Position numbers and translations under genes: made by a program | Notes under the pieces: generated by a model | The model's input: only the letters and a program-made list of their open reading frames with translations | Databases searched by the model: none | Told to the model about the DNA's origin: nothing | In this document: positions 42,498 through 51,039 of the stretch, in pieces | Numbering within the stretch: position 1 is the first letter of the stretch | Layout of the letters: every line of letters begins with the position of its first letter | DNA from: Caryophanales bacterium UBA2289 | GTDB lineage: Bacteria > Bacillota_I > Bacilli_A > Izemoplasmatales > Hujiaoplasmataceae | Direction of reading: 5' to 3' | DNA length: 64,000 bases | Assembly: GCA_002345505.1 (NCBI GenBank) | Contig: DDWJ01000015.1 | Location: forward strand, 19,827-83,826

Positions 42498-43820
42498 TTA
42501 TCTTTTCCGCAAAAATAACACACCACCAATTAATGCTAAAAAGATGAAAATATATTTAAAATACTCCGTATAATCTTCTTCATTTTCTTCAATAATCTCT
42601 TCAGCAGCTAATATTTCAAAAATCAAGGTTTCATAGACTTCACCATCAAAAAGCAACTCCAGCCTATACGCACCAGGTTGATTTAAAGTAATCTCACCAG
42701 TTATTAAATCCCCATTCAATAAAGCCTCTCCAAATATATTAAAAGCAACATTTTCATAACTATCTCCGTCTTCTACCCCAGAGATTTTCGGATATATTGA
42801 AAAAGGCAAATCCAGTGTATATCCATTAACGCCAATAAACGAGATTATATGAGATCCGACTTGATTTATGTATTCAGAATTATAAAACTCTCCGTCTAAA
42901 AACATCGCTTGAGCATTGCTATAGATTCTTATTGAAGTATTAAAATTAGCATCGCTTAAAAGTTGACCTTCAATTTCTCCGTCGTTATAACTAATATCTG
43001 GCAATATTACGAAATTCACATCTTTCCGATAATCATTAACTCCGACAATAAGCATGTGATGATTGCCGACATCAGTTATTGAATTTCCAATGATATAAAC
43101 TTCATCATTTAAATAAAGTTCGCCAAAACTGTAAAAAGAAACCTCTCCAAGATACCCAGCTACATATTTCTCACCTAGTATCTTGTAATCCGCTTCCACT
43201 GTAACAAAAAAATCAAAAATATAATTATTATCCACTATTTTTATATTATAATGACCAGGATAATTAATTTCTAAATCCTCTACTTCAACATCATTAACAT
43301 AAGCTATACCTTGATATTGGTAGCTAAAACTGCTTATTACTGTGTATTCAGCACCGACTTCATCAATACTCTTTAACTCTTCGTTTATGATTACGTCATT
43401 TTGTCCATCCTTTAATATTAACAAATGATTATGATTATGGTACTCATTAGGTCTAAAACTTAAGTAAAGCTTATCTAAAAGTTCTCCCTGTAAGTTGTAT
43501 TTCAAAACAATTGAATCCCTGTAAATTGGCATTGTATATTCTTCATTAAAATAATAAGCATCACATACGATTAAAAAAGTATTCTTATCGACTACAGCTA
43601 GATACTTAAAATAATCGTTGGCTTTACTATCATAATGAACTTCCTTTACTAATACCTCATCTTCTTTGTCAAAAATCTTAATGTAACCGTCAGAATCGTT
43701 ATCGTTGACAACATTGCCATACTCAACAATAGTATTATCAATAACAATAATATCAACTTTGTTATAATCGTTTATAAACGAGAACATAATCGGCGCAAGT
43801 AAAAGAAAGACAAATTTCAT
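42498..43820 (-). CDS. Surface protein with four Ig-like repeats and C-terminal anchor
   Basis: 440 aa, secreted (N-terminal hydrophobic helix MKFVFLLLAPIMFSFI) and membrane-anchored (C-terminal helix EYFKYIFIFLALIGGVLFLRKR). After a beta-rich N-terminal region there are about four repeats of 60-70 residues with a common pattern: L-N-(G/D)-E-x-(Y/I)...G-x-(H/Y)-x-(I/L)...NGY...F-x-I-x-P. They look like bacterial Ig-like domains. Its ribosome site lies in the 3' arm of the ackA terminator. Function unknown; likely envelope or adhesion. Confidence 0.7.
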   Translation of the reverse strand: MKFVFLLLAPIMFSFINDYNKVDIIVIDNTIVEYGNVVNDNDSDGYIKIFDKEDEVLVKEVHYDSKANDYFKYLAVVDKNTFLIVCDAYYFNEEYTMPIYRDSIVLKYNLQGELLDKLYLSFRPNEYHNHNHLLILKDGQNDVIINEELKSIDEVGAEYTVISSFSYQYQGIAYVNDVEVEDLEINYPGHYNIKIVDNNYIFDFFVTVEADYKILGEKYVAGYLGEVSFYSFGELYLNDEVYIIGNSITDVGNHHMLIVGVNDYRKDVNFVILPDISYNDGEIEGQLLSDANFNTSIRIYSNAQAMFLDGEFYNSEYINQVGSHIISFIGVNGYTLDLPFSIYPKISGVEDGDSYENVAFNIFGEALLNGDLITGEITLNQPGAYRLELLFDGEVYETLIFEILAAEEIIEENEEDYTEYFKYIFIFLALIGGVLFLRKR

Positions 43821-43826
43821 AAAAAA

Positions 43827-43862
43827 AACCTCCTTTTATTAAATCTTACCAAAAAGGAGGTT
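43827..43862 (-). terminator. ackA terminator whose 3' arm holds the next gene's ribosome site
   Basis: Perfect 11-bp stem AACCTCCTTTT/AAAAGGAGGTT with a 14-nt loop and T8 on the minus strand. The GGAGG of the 3' arm is followed by T8 and then the ATG of the 440-aa gene. Confidence 0.82.
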
Positions 43863-43876
43863 CTATTCTTTAATTT

Positions 43877-45061
43877 TTATAGTAAAGCTAAAGTATCTCT
43901 AGCAATCATAACTTCTTCGTTAGTCGGAACTACGAAAACTTTAATCTTTGAATCATCTGCAGATATCAAGCGTTCGATACCGCGGCAGTCATTTCTTTCA
44001 TCATCAATCTTAGCACCTAAAGCTGCTAAACGGTTAACAACATCGGCTCTAGTAGTTTTAGCGTTTTCACCAATTCCAGCTGTAAATACAATCGCATCAG
44101 CTCCGCCCATATAAACATAATAACTAGCAATATAATCTGCAATTCTTTTTGCTTGTACAGCGATTGCTAAAGCAGCTCGATGATTCCCTTTTTCAGCTTC
44201 AGCTACCAAATCTCTTGAATCAGAAGAGATTCCAGAAACACCTATATAACCAGATTGCTTATTAAGATAGTTTGTGATTTCTTTAACTGATTTATTCTTT
44301 TTATTCATCATGTACTCAATTACTGCTGGATCGATATTTCCTGATCTAGTTCCCATAGGAATACCTTCAAGTGGTGTAAATCCCATTGAAGTATCAACTG
44401 ATTTTCCTTGTTTAACAGCACAGATTGAAGCTCCATTACCAATATGAGCAACAATAACATTAACTTCTTCTGGTTTCTTACCCATAATTGCCGCTACACG
44501 ATGTGAAACATATTTATGTGAAGTCCCATGGAATCCATATTTTCTAACTTGGTATCTTTCATACCAATCATATGGAACTGCATATAAGAAAGCTTCTTCT
44601 GGAATTGTATGATGAAAAGCCGTATCGAAAACTCCTACATGTTTAACGTTAGGTAAAACTTCTTTAAAAGCTTTAATTCCCGTTAGATTGGGACCCAAAT
44701 GTAATGGTGCCAAATCAATTATGCTTTCTAAATATTCGATTTCTGCATCTCCTAAAACCAATGACTCCGCAATTTTATCGCCACCATGAACCACGCGATG
44801 TCCAACTCCAGAAATTTCATCATAACTTGAGATGATGTCGTGTTCGATCAATTTTGTCAATAATATATTTACAGCTTCCGCATGGTTATCGATGTCACTA
44901 GTTTCTTCAATCTTGTCACCATTAACCTTGATAGCGAAAACAGAATTTTTCATTCCAATTCTTTCGACAATCCCGCTTGTAATCAATTTTTCGCTTGGCA
45001 TCTCCAATAATTGAAACTTTAAAGAAGAACTACCTGCATTAACTGCCATTATTTTTTTCAT
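43877..45061 (-). CDS. ackA: Acetate kinase
   Basis: Makes ATP and acetate from acetyl phosphate, main energy step of fermentation. 394 aa, full length. VNAGSSSLKFQL at the N-terminus, GHRVVHGG, FDTAFHHTIP, KYGFHGTSHKYVS, AHIGNGASICAV, and VFTAGIGENA near the C-terminus. It overlaps the YtxK-like gene by 23 nt, an order conserved in Bacillus. GAGGGAA ribosome site. Phosphotransacetylase not in the window. Confidence 0.97.
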   Translation of the reverse strand: MKKIMAVNAGSSSLKFQLLEMPSEKLITSGIVERIGMKNSVFAIKVNGDKIEETSDIDNHAEAVNILLTKLIEHDIISSYDEISGVGHRVVHGGDKIAESLVLGDAEIEYLESIIDLAPLHLGPNLTGIKAFKEVLPNVKHVGVFDTAFHHTIPEEAFLYAVPYDWYERYQVRKYGFHGTSHKYVSHRVAAIMGKKPEEVNVIVAHIGNGASICAVKQGKSVDTSMGFTPLEGIPMGTRSGNIDPAVIEYMMNKKNKSVKEITNYLNKQSGYIGVSGISSDSRDLVAEAEKGNHRAALAIAVQAKRIADYIASYYVYMGGADAIVFTAGIGENAKTTRADVVNRLAALGAKIDDERNDCRGIERLISADDSKIKVFVVPTNEEVMIARDTLALL

Positions 45062-45995
45062 TATTTTCCCTCACTCTTAAAAATTTTATTTTATTAAACC
45101 AATCATTTAGTTGGTTGATCACTGTAATCATTTTTTCTTCATCGTTGAAATCGGGTAAATCCGCTACTAGAAACTTATCTGGTTTAACAAAATTATCGCC
45201 AATTTTTTGTAAGATGAATATGCTTTTTCTTGAGATCTTGAACAACGATTCCGGCAATACTATCATCCCGAAGAAATGCCATTTTTCTTTGACTTCGTAG
45301 ATGAATTCTTTTATCAAATCATTATCAAAAAAAGAATTGTCAATTACGCTAATCATGAAACAATTGTCTTTAAGAAGCCCATTTAAGTGTTTTATAATAT
45401 CGAAAATCTTGTTTTGGTCGATACCGCTAAAGTCAGTAGTGATTAAATCAACTTCTAAGTTTTCAAAGCTTAAAATATCTTGATAAAATATGTTTTCTTG
45501 ATAATCCAACATACCCATCAACGCTTGCGATAACTTGTAGTAATCATAGTTGTTGTCGATTCCGAAAATCACTGTATCCTGATCTAAATTATTAGCTAAA
45601 CCGGCCAATAAGTTACCAGAACCAACTAAAGGGTCAAGAATAGAAAGCTTATTCACTTCATAGAGTTTATTAACCAAATAACTAAAAAATATCCCAATAC
45701 TCTCTGGAGTAATCATTTGATTTGATATTCCTTGATGTTTAAGCCCTCTTAAACAAGAGTATTGAAAAGCCTTTCTAATCTCTTCTTTATCGAAATTAAT
45801 TCCTTCAAGACTTTTTATCAAATCAGTTAATTTAATATTGAGTTCATCAAGTTCTGTTTCAACGCTATTTGCTAATATGTTCTCACAAGTTTTAACCAGC
45901 CCGTCGAGATAAGGCACTTTAAGTAATTCATAGTAAAGACTAGCCGATTGATCTAAACAATCAAAAAGCTTCTCTACATTATCTTCTCTTACCAC
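45039..45995 (-). CDS. YtxK-like class I SAM-dependent methyltransferase
   Basis: About 318 aa, N6-adenine-methyltransferase fold as in YtxK. N-terminal helical domain, ITPESIGIFFSYLV, SAM motif ILDPLVGSGNLLAGL, and FGIDNNYDYYKLSQAL. The catalytic NPPY is replaced by TTDFSG, as in YtxK proteins, so DNA methylation is doubtful. I place the start at GTG 45995 after GGTGA; GTG at 46007 is the other option. Located upstream of and overlapping ackA. Confidence 0.82.
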   Translation of the reverse strand: MVREDNVEKLFDCLDQSASLYYELLKVPYLDGLVKTCENILANSVETELDELNIKLTDLIKSLEGINFDKEEIRKAFQYSCLRGLKHQGISNQMITPESIGIFFSYLVNKLYEVNKLSILDPLVGSGNLLAGLANNLDQDTVIFGIDNNYDYYKLSQALMGMLDYQENIFYQDILSFENLEVDLITTDFSGIDQNKIFDIIKHLNGLLKDNCFMISVIDNSFFDNDLIKEFIYEVKEKWHFFGMIVLPESLFKISRKSIFILQKIGDNFVKPDKFLVADLPDFNDEEKMITVINQLNDWFNKIKFLRVRENNEKNNGS

Positions 45996-46225
45996 ATCTA
46001 TCACCACGAATAAATTGTATCACAAATGTATTTTTTTGACAATAAAATATCCTTTAAAATCGCTTTTTTTCCTATTTTTTAGTAATATGAATAAAAATTC
46101 ATATTTTTGCTATGGTTTTGAGAATATATCAAGATATCAAAACTCATTATTATCAAAATCTAAACAAGCCAAAAATAGTGACTTATTTGGTATTTTATGA
46201 TATGATTTATATGTTAAGAGGTTTA

Positions 46226-46492
46226 ATGATGAAAAAGAAAATAATTGGTTTAATTAAAAATTACCAACAAGCCACTAAAGGTAAAAACCCAACTTGTAGG
46301 TACCACCCTTCATGTTCAAACTATGCTATAGATGCATACAAAAACTACAACGTTTTTAAAGCATCTATTCTATCTTTATGGCGAATCTTGAGATGTAATC
46401 CCCTTTCCAATGGCGGATATGATCCGATTCCAAAATACAAAAAAGCATTTAAAGAGAAACAAATTGAAATTAAATTTAATCCTTTAAAATAA
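46226..46492 (+). CDS. yidD: YidD membrane-insertion efficiency factor
   Basis: 88 aa small protein helping YidC-dependent membrane insertion. All family marks present: LIKNYQQATKGKNPTCRYHPSCSNYAIDAY and LWRILRCNPLSNGGYDP in pieces. An AAGAGG site is 4-7 nt before the two tandem ATGs at 46226 and 46229. A longer frame upstream has no ribosome site. Followed by a bidirectional terminator. Confidence 0.93.
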   Translation: MMKKKIIGLIKNYQQATKGKNPTCRYHPSCSNYAIDAYKNYNVFKASILSLWRILRCNPLSNGGYDPIPKYKKAFKEKQIEIKFNPLK

Positions 46493-46522
46493 AATGAGCT
46501 ATCCGTTTAGGTTAGCTCATTT
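46492..46522. terminator. Bidirectional terminator between yidD and the 564-aa membrane gene
   Basis: 10-bp stem AAATGAGCTA/TAGCTCATTT with an 11-nt loop between convergent genes. Confidence 0.82.
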
Positions 46523-46528
46523 AAATTA

Positions 46529-48223
46529 TTAGTCTTCTTTCGTTACTGAGTTGAAATCAAGATAGGTGAGATATCTTATATCATCAGTTATTGGAATTAT
46601 TATTGCAATTAAAATAACAATTACCGATAAAATTCCATAATGAGAATAAAATGGCAGTTTCAAATCGACAACTTTGTTTTCTAGATTATAGATTTGAAAA
46701 TATGTTTTCTCACCATTTGATTCTACTTGCATAAACTGAACCCGATCATTAACATCACGATAATTAACAATATAGCTCACGTTAAAATCATTTAATTTGT
46801 AAAATCTATCTAAATCCAAATGATTATAAATACTGATTACTGACATGTCGAAATTGAATATCAGCAGTCGAGTTTCATCTAATAAAGTACCATCTCTAAG
46901 AACAGTTAAATCTCCGACTACTTCGCCTTCATTAAGCATTTTTCCGATAAATTCAACAATCTTTAGATTATCTCTACCATCATTTAAATATATAACATTA
47001 TCTTTTAGGTAGTACATAATGTGATAATTAGAATTGTAATAAACTAAAGCCGCATCAACATCATCAAATCTAACTTCAGCATTCTCAAACAGAACATAAT
47101 CATTGCCATTTTTATAGAATAAAGTCTCGCTTATCACTACTAGCTCTTCAAATTCGCTAAACTCTAAATCAATTGTGTCTTCAATGCTAATTTCATTATT
47201 ATTAAGTGATAAAAGCTCGTATTTTTGATCACCAATATTCTTTAAAAAAGCTATTTCATCTGAAAATAATCTAATTTTTCTTGAATTATCAGAAGTTATA
47301 TCTCCGATTTTCACAAGATCATCTTCGGTAACTTCAAATAAGCCGTAAGCGCAATAAAAATAAAGATAATCTTCATAAACAAAGAACATTTCATTAAAGT
47401 AATTATTATTAACATCCCCAATTATGTAATACTTCTTAACAAGAATTTGACTATCAATATCATACTTTAATATTTTATTTTTTTGTACGAGATATAAGTA
47501 TTCTTCAGTTAAAAAGTAATCATTAATTGATCTACCATCATTATCGGTTAAGAACAAATCAAAAACTAATTCTTGTTTATAACTGTTATCCACATCGACA
47601 GGTAACCCATCGAACCTAAAATAAGGTGCATTGTTGCTGAGATTCAATTGATTTTTAATCGGGTTAATTGGAATTTGAAATAAGATATTAAATAGTAATA
47701 AAAATCCGAAAATTGACCAAATGATAATATATTTGGCTAAATCTGAATCCATAATATAATTCTTTATATTTTGGTATAAATTCTCCATTGTTTTTCTAAG
47801 TAAGATTGATAAAAATAAGACAATAAAAACCAAAATTAAACTAAATAAGATTTGAAAATACCAGTTATTAAATCTAAATATCGTCAAGAATACATAAAGC
47901 GGAAAAACGGTAACTAGAACAATTAAAATATTATTTTTTATTCCTTCTAACTTTAGGACTCCACTTACAGTGAAGGAAAGATCGTTATCCTTAAGAAAGT
48001 AAATAAGCGCTAAAAACAATAAAGCAAATCCGATAATTAAAATCGGATAAAATCTAAAAATAAAAGATTGATAAAACACTAAAACCAAAAACAAATAGGC
48101 GATTATGGTTTGGAAAATCGTATGATAGATTATCTCACTTAAAAGATGAGTCTTAGACTTCACCCTATATAAAGAAAATATAACAATTTCAACAAGCGGA
48201 ATAATTAAAAATAACCAAGTCAT
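46529..48223 (-). CDS. Large membrane protein with extracytoplasmic repeat domain
   Basis: 564 aa, not recognised. Seven or so hydrophobic helices occupy residues 1-190 in closely spaced pairs. A soluble stretch (about 200-535) follows, rich in Asp/Tyr/Asn with recurring YLY/xLVK beta strands spaced 40-45 residues, suggesting a beta-propeller-like domain. A final helix (GILSVIVILIAIIIPI) and short tail follow. GGAGAC ribosome site. It borders the integrated element. Looks like a membrane sensor or transport accessory; this is conjecture. Confidence 0.6.
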   Translation of the reverse strand: MTWLFLIIPLVEIVIFSLYRVKSKTHLLSEIIYHTIFQTIIAYLFLVLVFYQSFIFRFYPILIIGFALLFLALIYFLKDNDLSFTVSGVLKLEGIKNNILIVLVTVFPLYVFLTIFRFNNWYFQILFSLILVFIVLFLSILLRKTMENLYQNIKNYIMDSDLAKYIIIWSIFGFLLLFNILFQIPINPIKNQLNLSNNAPYFRFDGLPVDVDNSYKQELVFDLFLTDNDGRSINDYFLTEEYLYLVQKNKILKYDIDSQILVKKYYIIGDVNNNYFNEMFFVYEDYLYFYCAYGLFEVTEDDLVKIGDITSDNSRKIRLFSDEIAFLKNIGDQKYELLSLNNNEISIEDTIDLEFSEFEELVVISETLFYKNGNDYVLFENAEVRFDDVDAALVYYNSNYHIMYYLKDNVIYLNDGRDNLKIVEFIGKMLNEGEVVGDLTVLRDGTLLDETRLLIFNFDMSVISIYNHLDLDRFYKLNDFNVSYIVNYRDVNDRVQFMQVESNGEKTYFQIYNLENKVVDLKLPFYSHYGILSVIVILIAIIIPITDDIRYLTYLDFNSVTKED

Positions 48224-48302
48224 AATGTCTCCTTAATATTATTATTGATTTATTTTAACATGATTTTCAGGCTATTATAATGCTTGAGATAGAAAAAATA
48301 AA

Positions 48303-48330
48303 AAAAACCGCTATTTTAATAACGGTTTTT
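48303..48330 (-). terminator. Original terminator of the tRNA operon, displaced by the element
   Basis: 8-bp AAAAACCG/CGGTTTTT stem. On the minus strand it lies just after the tRNA-Leu 3' fragment at attL and has a T-run. Before integration it would have directly followed the His-Gln-Lys-Leu tRNA operon, now 12 kb away. Confidence 0.7.
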
Positions 48331-48341
48331 CTTGTTTTGTT

Positions 48342-48395
48342 ATTTGGTGCGGGCGACAGGACTTGAACCTGCACTCATAAGAACTAGATCCTAAG
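48342..48395. other. attL: 54-bp repeat of the tRNA-Leu 3' half
   Basis: Identical over 54 bp to 60304-60357. Holds the tRNA-Leu sequence from the anticodon loop to CCA, but no 5' half, so no functional tRNA. This is the displaced end made when the element integrated. Confidence 0.93.
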
Positions 48396-48407
48396 GGCTC
48401 TTAGCTG

Positions 48408-48432
48408 AAACCGATACTATATTTATCGGTTT
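48408..48432 (+). terminator. Hairpin at element left end
   Basis: 9-bp stem AAACCGATA/TATCGGTTT and T-run, between attL and the first gene. It shares CCGATACTAT with the right-end structure at 60257-60292. Confidence 0.65.
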
Positions 48433-48457
48433 ATTTTTATTATCAGAGGGAGAAAAT

Positions 48458-48934
48458 ATGGAAAAAGAAAGAGAATTATACTTGAATCCGAATGGAAGAG
48501 ACATGTGGCTCATTTTGGATCAAGACAAGAAACGTATCAAAACAATCGATATCAAGACTCAAAAAGTAACAATCTATCCATTCTTGACTAAGAAAGATGC
48601 AAAAGATAACTATCATTTTTGGTTAGAAAATCAAGCTACCAGGTTGCCAACTACTTTTATAGTAAAATCAGAAGAATATCTGAGACCACACATGATATCT
48701 ACTATAAAAGAGCTAGGACTTCCAATTCCACAAAAAGAGCTGCTAAAAGAATATATTGTCTTTCACAAAGGAGTGAATGGTTACGTATTCATGAATATCG
48801 AAAACTTCACAAACTCTATCCTGCCAGAGCTTACTTTTAAGGATATCAATAGAATTAATGTTGAAGCTAAGATTTCTAAGCAAAAAAGCACATATGAAGA
48901 AGTCCATGGACTTAACCAGGGAGCATTAGTATGA
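48458..48934 (+). CDS. Hypothetical protein, first gene of the element
   Basis: 158 aa, not recognised. Starts MEKERELYLNPNGRDMWL, with alternating strands (ILDQDKKRIKTIDIKTQKVTIYP) and a helical region. No signal peptide. GAGGGAG ribosome site. Its stop overlaps the next start (ATGA), forming a three-gene left-end operon. Only 62 nt separate it from attL, so its promoter may come from the other end of the excised circle. Confidence 0.7.
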   Translation: MEKERELYLNPNGRDMWLILDQDKKRIKTIDIKTQKVTIYPFLTKKDAKDNYHFWLENQATRLPTTFIVKSEEYLRPHMISTIKELGLPIPQKELLKEYIVFHKGVNGYVFMNIENFTNSILPELTFKDINRINVEAKISKQKSTYEEVHGLNQGALV

Positions 48935-49179
48935 ATAAATATTTTAAAGAGAATGGATCTAAACTATTAGAAGAAATACTAGCTTCTGAAGAAGAAGGTT
49001 TAGACGGTGGGACTGTATACTCATCTCATAAAGACGAAAAATTCTATTTTCATGATCAAGACATGTATGTAGCTGTAGATAATGTTGATTGTCAATGTTT
49101 TGTTGAAGAGTTCGATTCAGCTAAAGAAGCTATAGATTGGCTAAAAGAATATGAGGTTGAAGAATATGTCGAAGATTAA
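48931..49179 (+). CDS. Hypothetical acidic small protein
   Basis: 82 aa, strongly acidic (many Asp/Glu), with CxC-type residues (NVDCQCFVEEFDS). No family recognised. Starts within the previous stop (ATGA) and overlaps the next gene. Acidic small early proteins in mobile elements are sometimes anti-defence DNA mimics, but nothing more than charge supports this. Confidence 0.7.
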   Translation: MNKYFKENGSKLLEEILASEEEGLDGGTVYSSHKDEKFYFHDQDMYVAVDNVDCQCFVEEFDSAKEAIDWLKEYEVEEYVED

Positions 49180-49363
49180 ATTTGATTGTTTGTTTCTAAT
49201 AAATGAAGAAATAATCGAATGTTCGTGTTGTAAAGACTTAAATTGTAGGAACTGTCCATTCTATAGGGATAAGAATGACAAAGAGAAGAACAAAACAACA
49301 GTTACATTCTTAAATTGGTATAAAAATCGTTACTATCCGAATTCACATACACTAAAGGATTAA
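49166..49363 (+). CDS. Small Cys-rich protein
   Basis: 65 aa from the ATG at 49166, which follows GAGG; an earlier Met would be in the overlap. Contains a Cys cluster CSCCKDLNCRNCPFY that could bind zinc or an Fe-S cluster. Overlaps the previous gene by 14 nt. Third gene of the left-end operon; function unknown. Confidence 0.65.
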   Translation: MSKIKFDCLFLINEEIIECSCCKDLNCRNCPFYRDKNDKEKNKTTVTFLNWYKNRYYPNSHTLKD

Positions 49364-49364
49364 T

Positions 49365-49474
49365 ATTGATCCTTTGAGTGAGTCGATAAACTCATCATAT
49401 TTTCCTCTGATGATGTCATGATTGGGTTTTCCCTCCTATTTTCTCAATCATATCGATTCACTCAAGCGATCAAT
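49365..49474 (+). ncRNA. Three-way-junction RNA structure with CCUC loops
   Basis: A 23-nt outer stem (49365-49387 with 49452-49474; 20 Watson-Crick pairs, two G-U, one mismatch) encloses two hairpins (CATCAT/ATGATG at 49393-49415, ATGATTG/CAATCAT at 49418-49451). Their loops carry TTTCCTC and TTCCCTCC, complementary to Shine-Dalgarno sequences. The wobbles pair only in plus-strand RNA. A T-rich tract follows, so it may simply be a complex terminator. Confidence 0.5.
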
Positions 49475-49712
49475 TCTTATTTTTCATTTTTTCGGCGGAA
49501 TGGAACCGCCAATAAATTGTCGGTTCTATATATTGTAATTGTATAGAAAATGTCTTTCGACATTTTTTCAATGGTATTTCTATTTTATAGTTTTCTTTCT
49601 TTTATTTTAAAATGGACGCCGCCTAGGTCGGCTTCGGCTTTAGCAAGAGTAAATATAGCATTTATCTTATCTATTATGATTTGATTAATTATCTAGAAAG
49701 GAGTCAAGATAT
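49475..49712. other. Non-coding stretch before the wHTH gene
   Basis: Holds a GGCGG/CCGCC hairpin (49494-49510), a terminator-like stem (AAAATGTC/GACATTTT, 49547-49568) with T-run on the plus strand, and a GC-rich islet (49615-49640) unusual for this AT-rich DNA. No gene seen. The AAAGGAG ribosome site of the next gene is at its end. Confidence 0.6.
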
Positions 49713-50651
49713 ATGAGCTTTGATAGACATCTCAACGAAATACAACGTTCTAATTCACCAGAATACTCTCCTTCTCTTTTAGAATATATGAAGTCTGTTC
49801 ATGAAAGATTTAATATATCCATGGCTTCTTTCTTCTCTTCTGGATACACTAGCTCAGAAGAACTAATCAAGGTTAAAATCAATGATTCAATAAGAAAACA
49901 ACATAGATTACAGTTCCATAACGTAGGACATAACCCTTGGCTACGTTATTTTTCCATGGATAATCATTATCCATGGTTACAATTAGAACAATACTTAATT
50001 CAACATATGTATTCAATTAATAAGTCAGAGAGTCACATCTCTAATAAAAAGATAGCTATTGCTTTAGGTTGGATTAGTAAGAATGAATCTGATCCAGAAG
50101 TTATCAGAAAAGCATCTAGAAAAGTGACTGATAATCTAAATATTCTTAAGACAGTTAGAAAATCATTCAATGTTGAACAAAAATATAACTATGGAAAAAA
50201 AGGTTCATATCACTTAATAACTGCCGACTGGTTAGTGATCATGAACTTATATCAATCATACAGCTTAGAAAAAGGCCAATCGATTAGATTCAGAAAATCG
50301 ATTAAGTATAGAATTATCTCTCTTATCAGCAAATTTACAAGAAAGTTCAGCAATGCCCTAGCTGAACTCATGAAGAAACAAAAACGCTACTTAAAAGAAT
50401 TACTCAATTTTAATCTTGAGGACTTCCAGGATCTAAAATTATATCTCTTTAATGTATTTGATTATTACTGGGATATCATCATACCAGATAGTAAAAAAGG
50501 CTTATTCATTCCAAATTATTATGATGAGGATAAAACGATCATTCTAGAGATAAGAGACAGAGTATTATTTGATGAATTAGATTTTGCCGGTGTTGATTTA
50601 GGTTTTAAAGATAAATGGGGTATAAACTTGAAGTTAGTAGCGAACTTCTAA
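49713..50651 (+). CDS. Putative replication initiator with wHTH domain
   Basis: 312 aa. Residues about 85-165 look like a winged helix (SHISNKKIAIALGWISKNESDPEVIRKASRKVTDNLNILK, in parts), as found in plasmid Rep proteins. The C-terminal half has Lys/Arg-rich helices and several aromatic residues. There is no HUH nickase motif: the FHNVGHN stretch is not flanked by the proper hydrophobic strand or a downstream YxxxY/K motif. The iteron-like repeats 110 nt downstream support a theta-type Rep, but the call stays tentative; a regulator is possible. Confidence 0.5.
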   Translation: MSFDRHLNEIQRSNSPEYSPSLLEYMKSVHERFNISMASFFSSGYTSSEELIKVKINDSIRKQHRLQFHNVGHNPWLRYFSMDNHYPWLQLEQYLIQHMYSINKSESHISNKKIAIALGWISKNESDPEVIRKASRKVTDNLNILKTVRKSFNVEQKYNYGKKGSYHLITADWLVIMNLYQSYSLEKGQSIRFRKSIKYRIISLISKFTRKFSNALAELMKKQKRYLKELLNFNLEDFQDLKLYLFNVFDYYWDIIIPDSKKGLFIPNYYDEDKTIILEIRDRVLFDELDFAGVDLGFKDKWGINLKLVANF

Positions 50652-50663
50652 CATAAAAAAACA

Positions 50664-50687
50664 AGCTCTACATGATTGTAGGGCTTA
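50664..50687 (+). terminator. Hairpin after the putative Rep gene
   Basis: 10-bp stem AAGCTCTACA/TGTAGGGCTT with a 4-nt loop; one U-G pair in the plus-strand RNA. Confidence 0.65.
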
Positions 50688-50715
50688 TACTCATGATTAA
50701 GTACTTAGATTTTAG

Positions 50716-50745
50716 AGAGCTCTCCATGGAAGAGTTCTTTTTTTT
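50716..50745 (+). terminator. Terminator with T-run before the iterons
   Basis: 8-bp stem AGAGCTCT/AGAGTTCT (one G-U pair), followed by T7. Confidence 0.78.
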
Positions 50746-50756
50746 GACTTCGGTTT

Positions 50757-50833
50757 TTAAAAGTCGTATATGATAGTTTTTAAAAGTTGTAGGTGATATA
50801 TAGAAGTCGTAGGTGATATATTAAAAGTCGTTG
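50757..50833. repeat. Iteron-like direct repeats, possible replication origin
   Basis: Four copies of a unit like AAAAGTCGTAGGTGATATAT, starting near 50759, 50782, 50802 and 50823 (spacing 23, 20 and 21 bp); the last is partial. An AT-rich stretch of about 200 bp (50834-51030) with no gene follows. Located directly after the putative Rep gene, as iterons often are. Confidence 0.6.
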
Positions 50834-51039
50834 TTCAATAACTGTTTTTAGTGGTTTTAATTAATAGATATCTAATAATTCTTTAATAGATGCAACTGCG
50901 TTGCTTTCATAATATATTTTAACAATCAGCCTTAAGCCCTTATTGTAAAGCATATATAATTAACTTAACAACTATTTGCCTTGAATTTCTTTATATTTAG
51001 CCATTTATATGATAAAATATAAGTTGAAGAGGTGATATT

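Noticed and set aside
48342..48395. A second tRNA-Leu gene
   Set aside because: Only the 3' half is present; there is no 5' half of the acceptor or D-arm. It is the attL repeat.
49713..50651. HUH rolling-circle Rep
   Set aside because: The only H-x-x-x-H stretch (FHNVGHN) lacks the flanking hydrophobic strand and a catalytic Tyr motif downstream.
50757..50833. CRISPR array
   Set aside because: Repeats are contiguous with no unique spacers of constant length, and no cas genes are present; iterons fit better.
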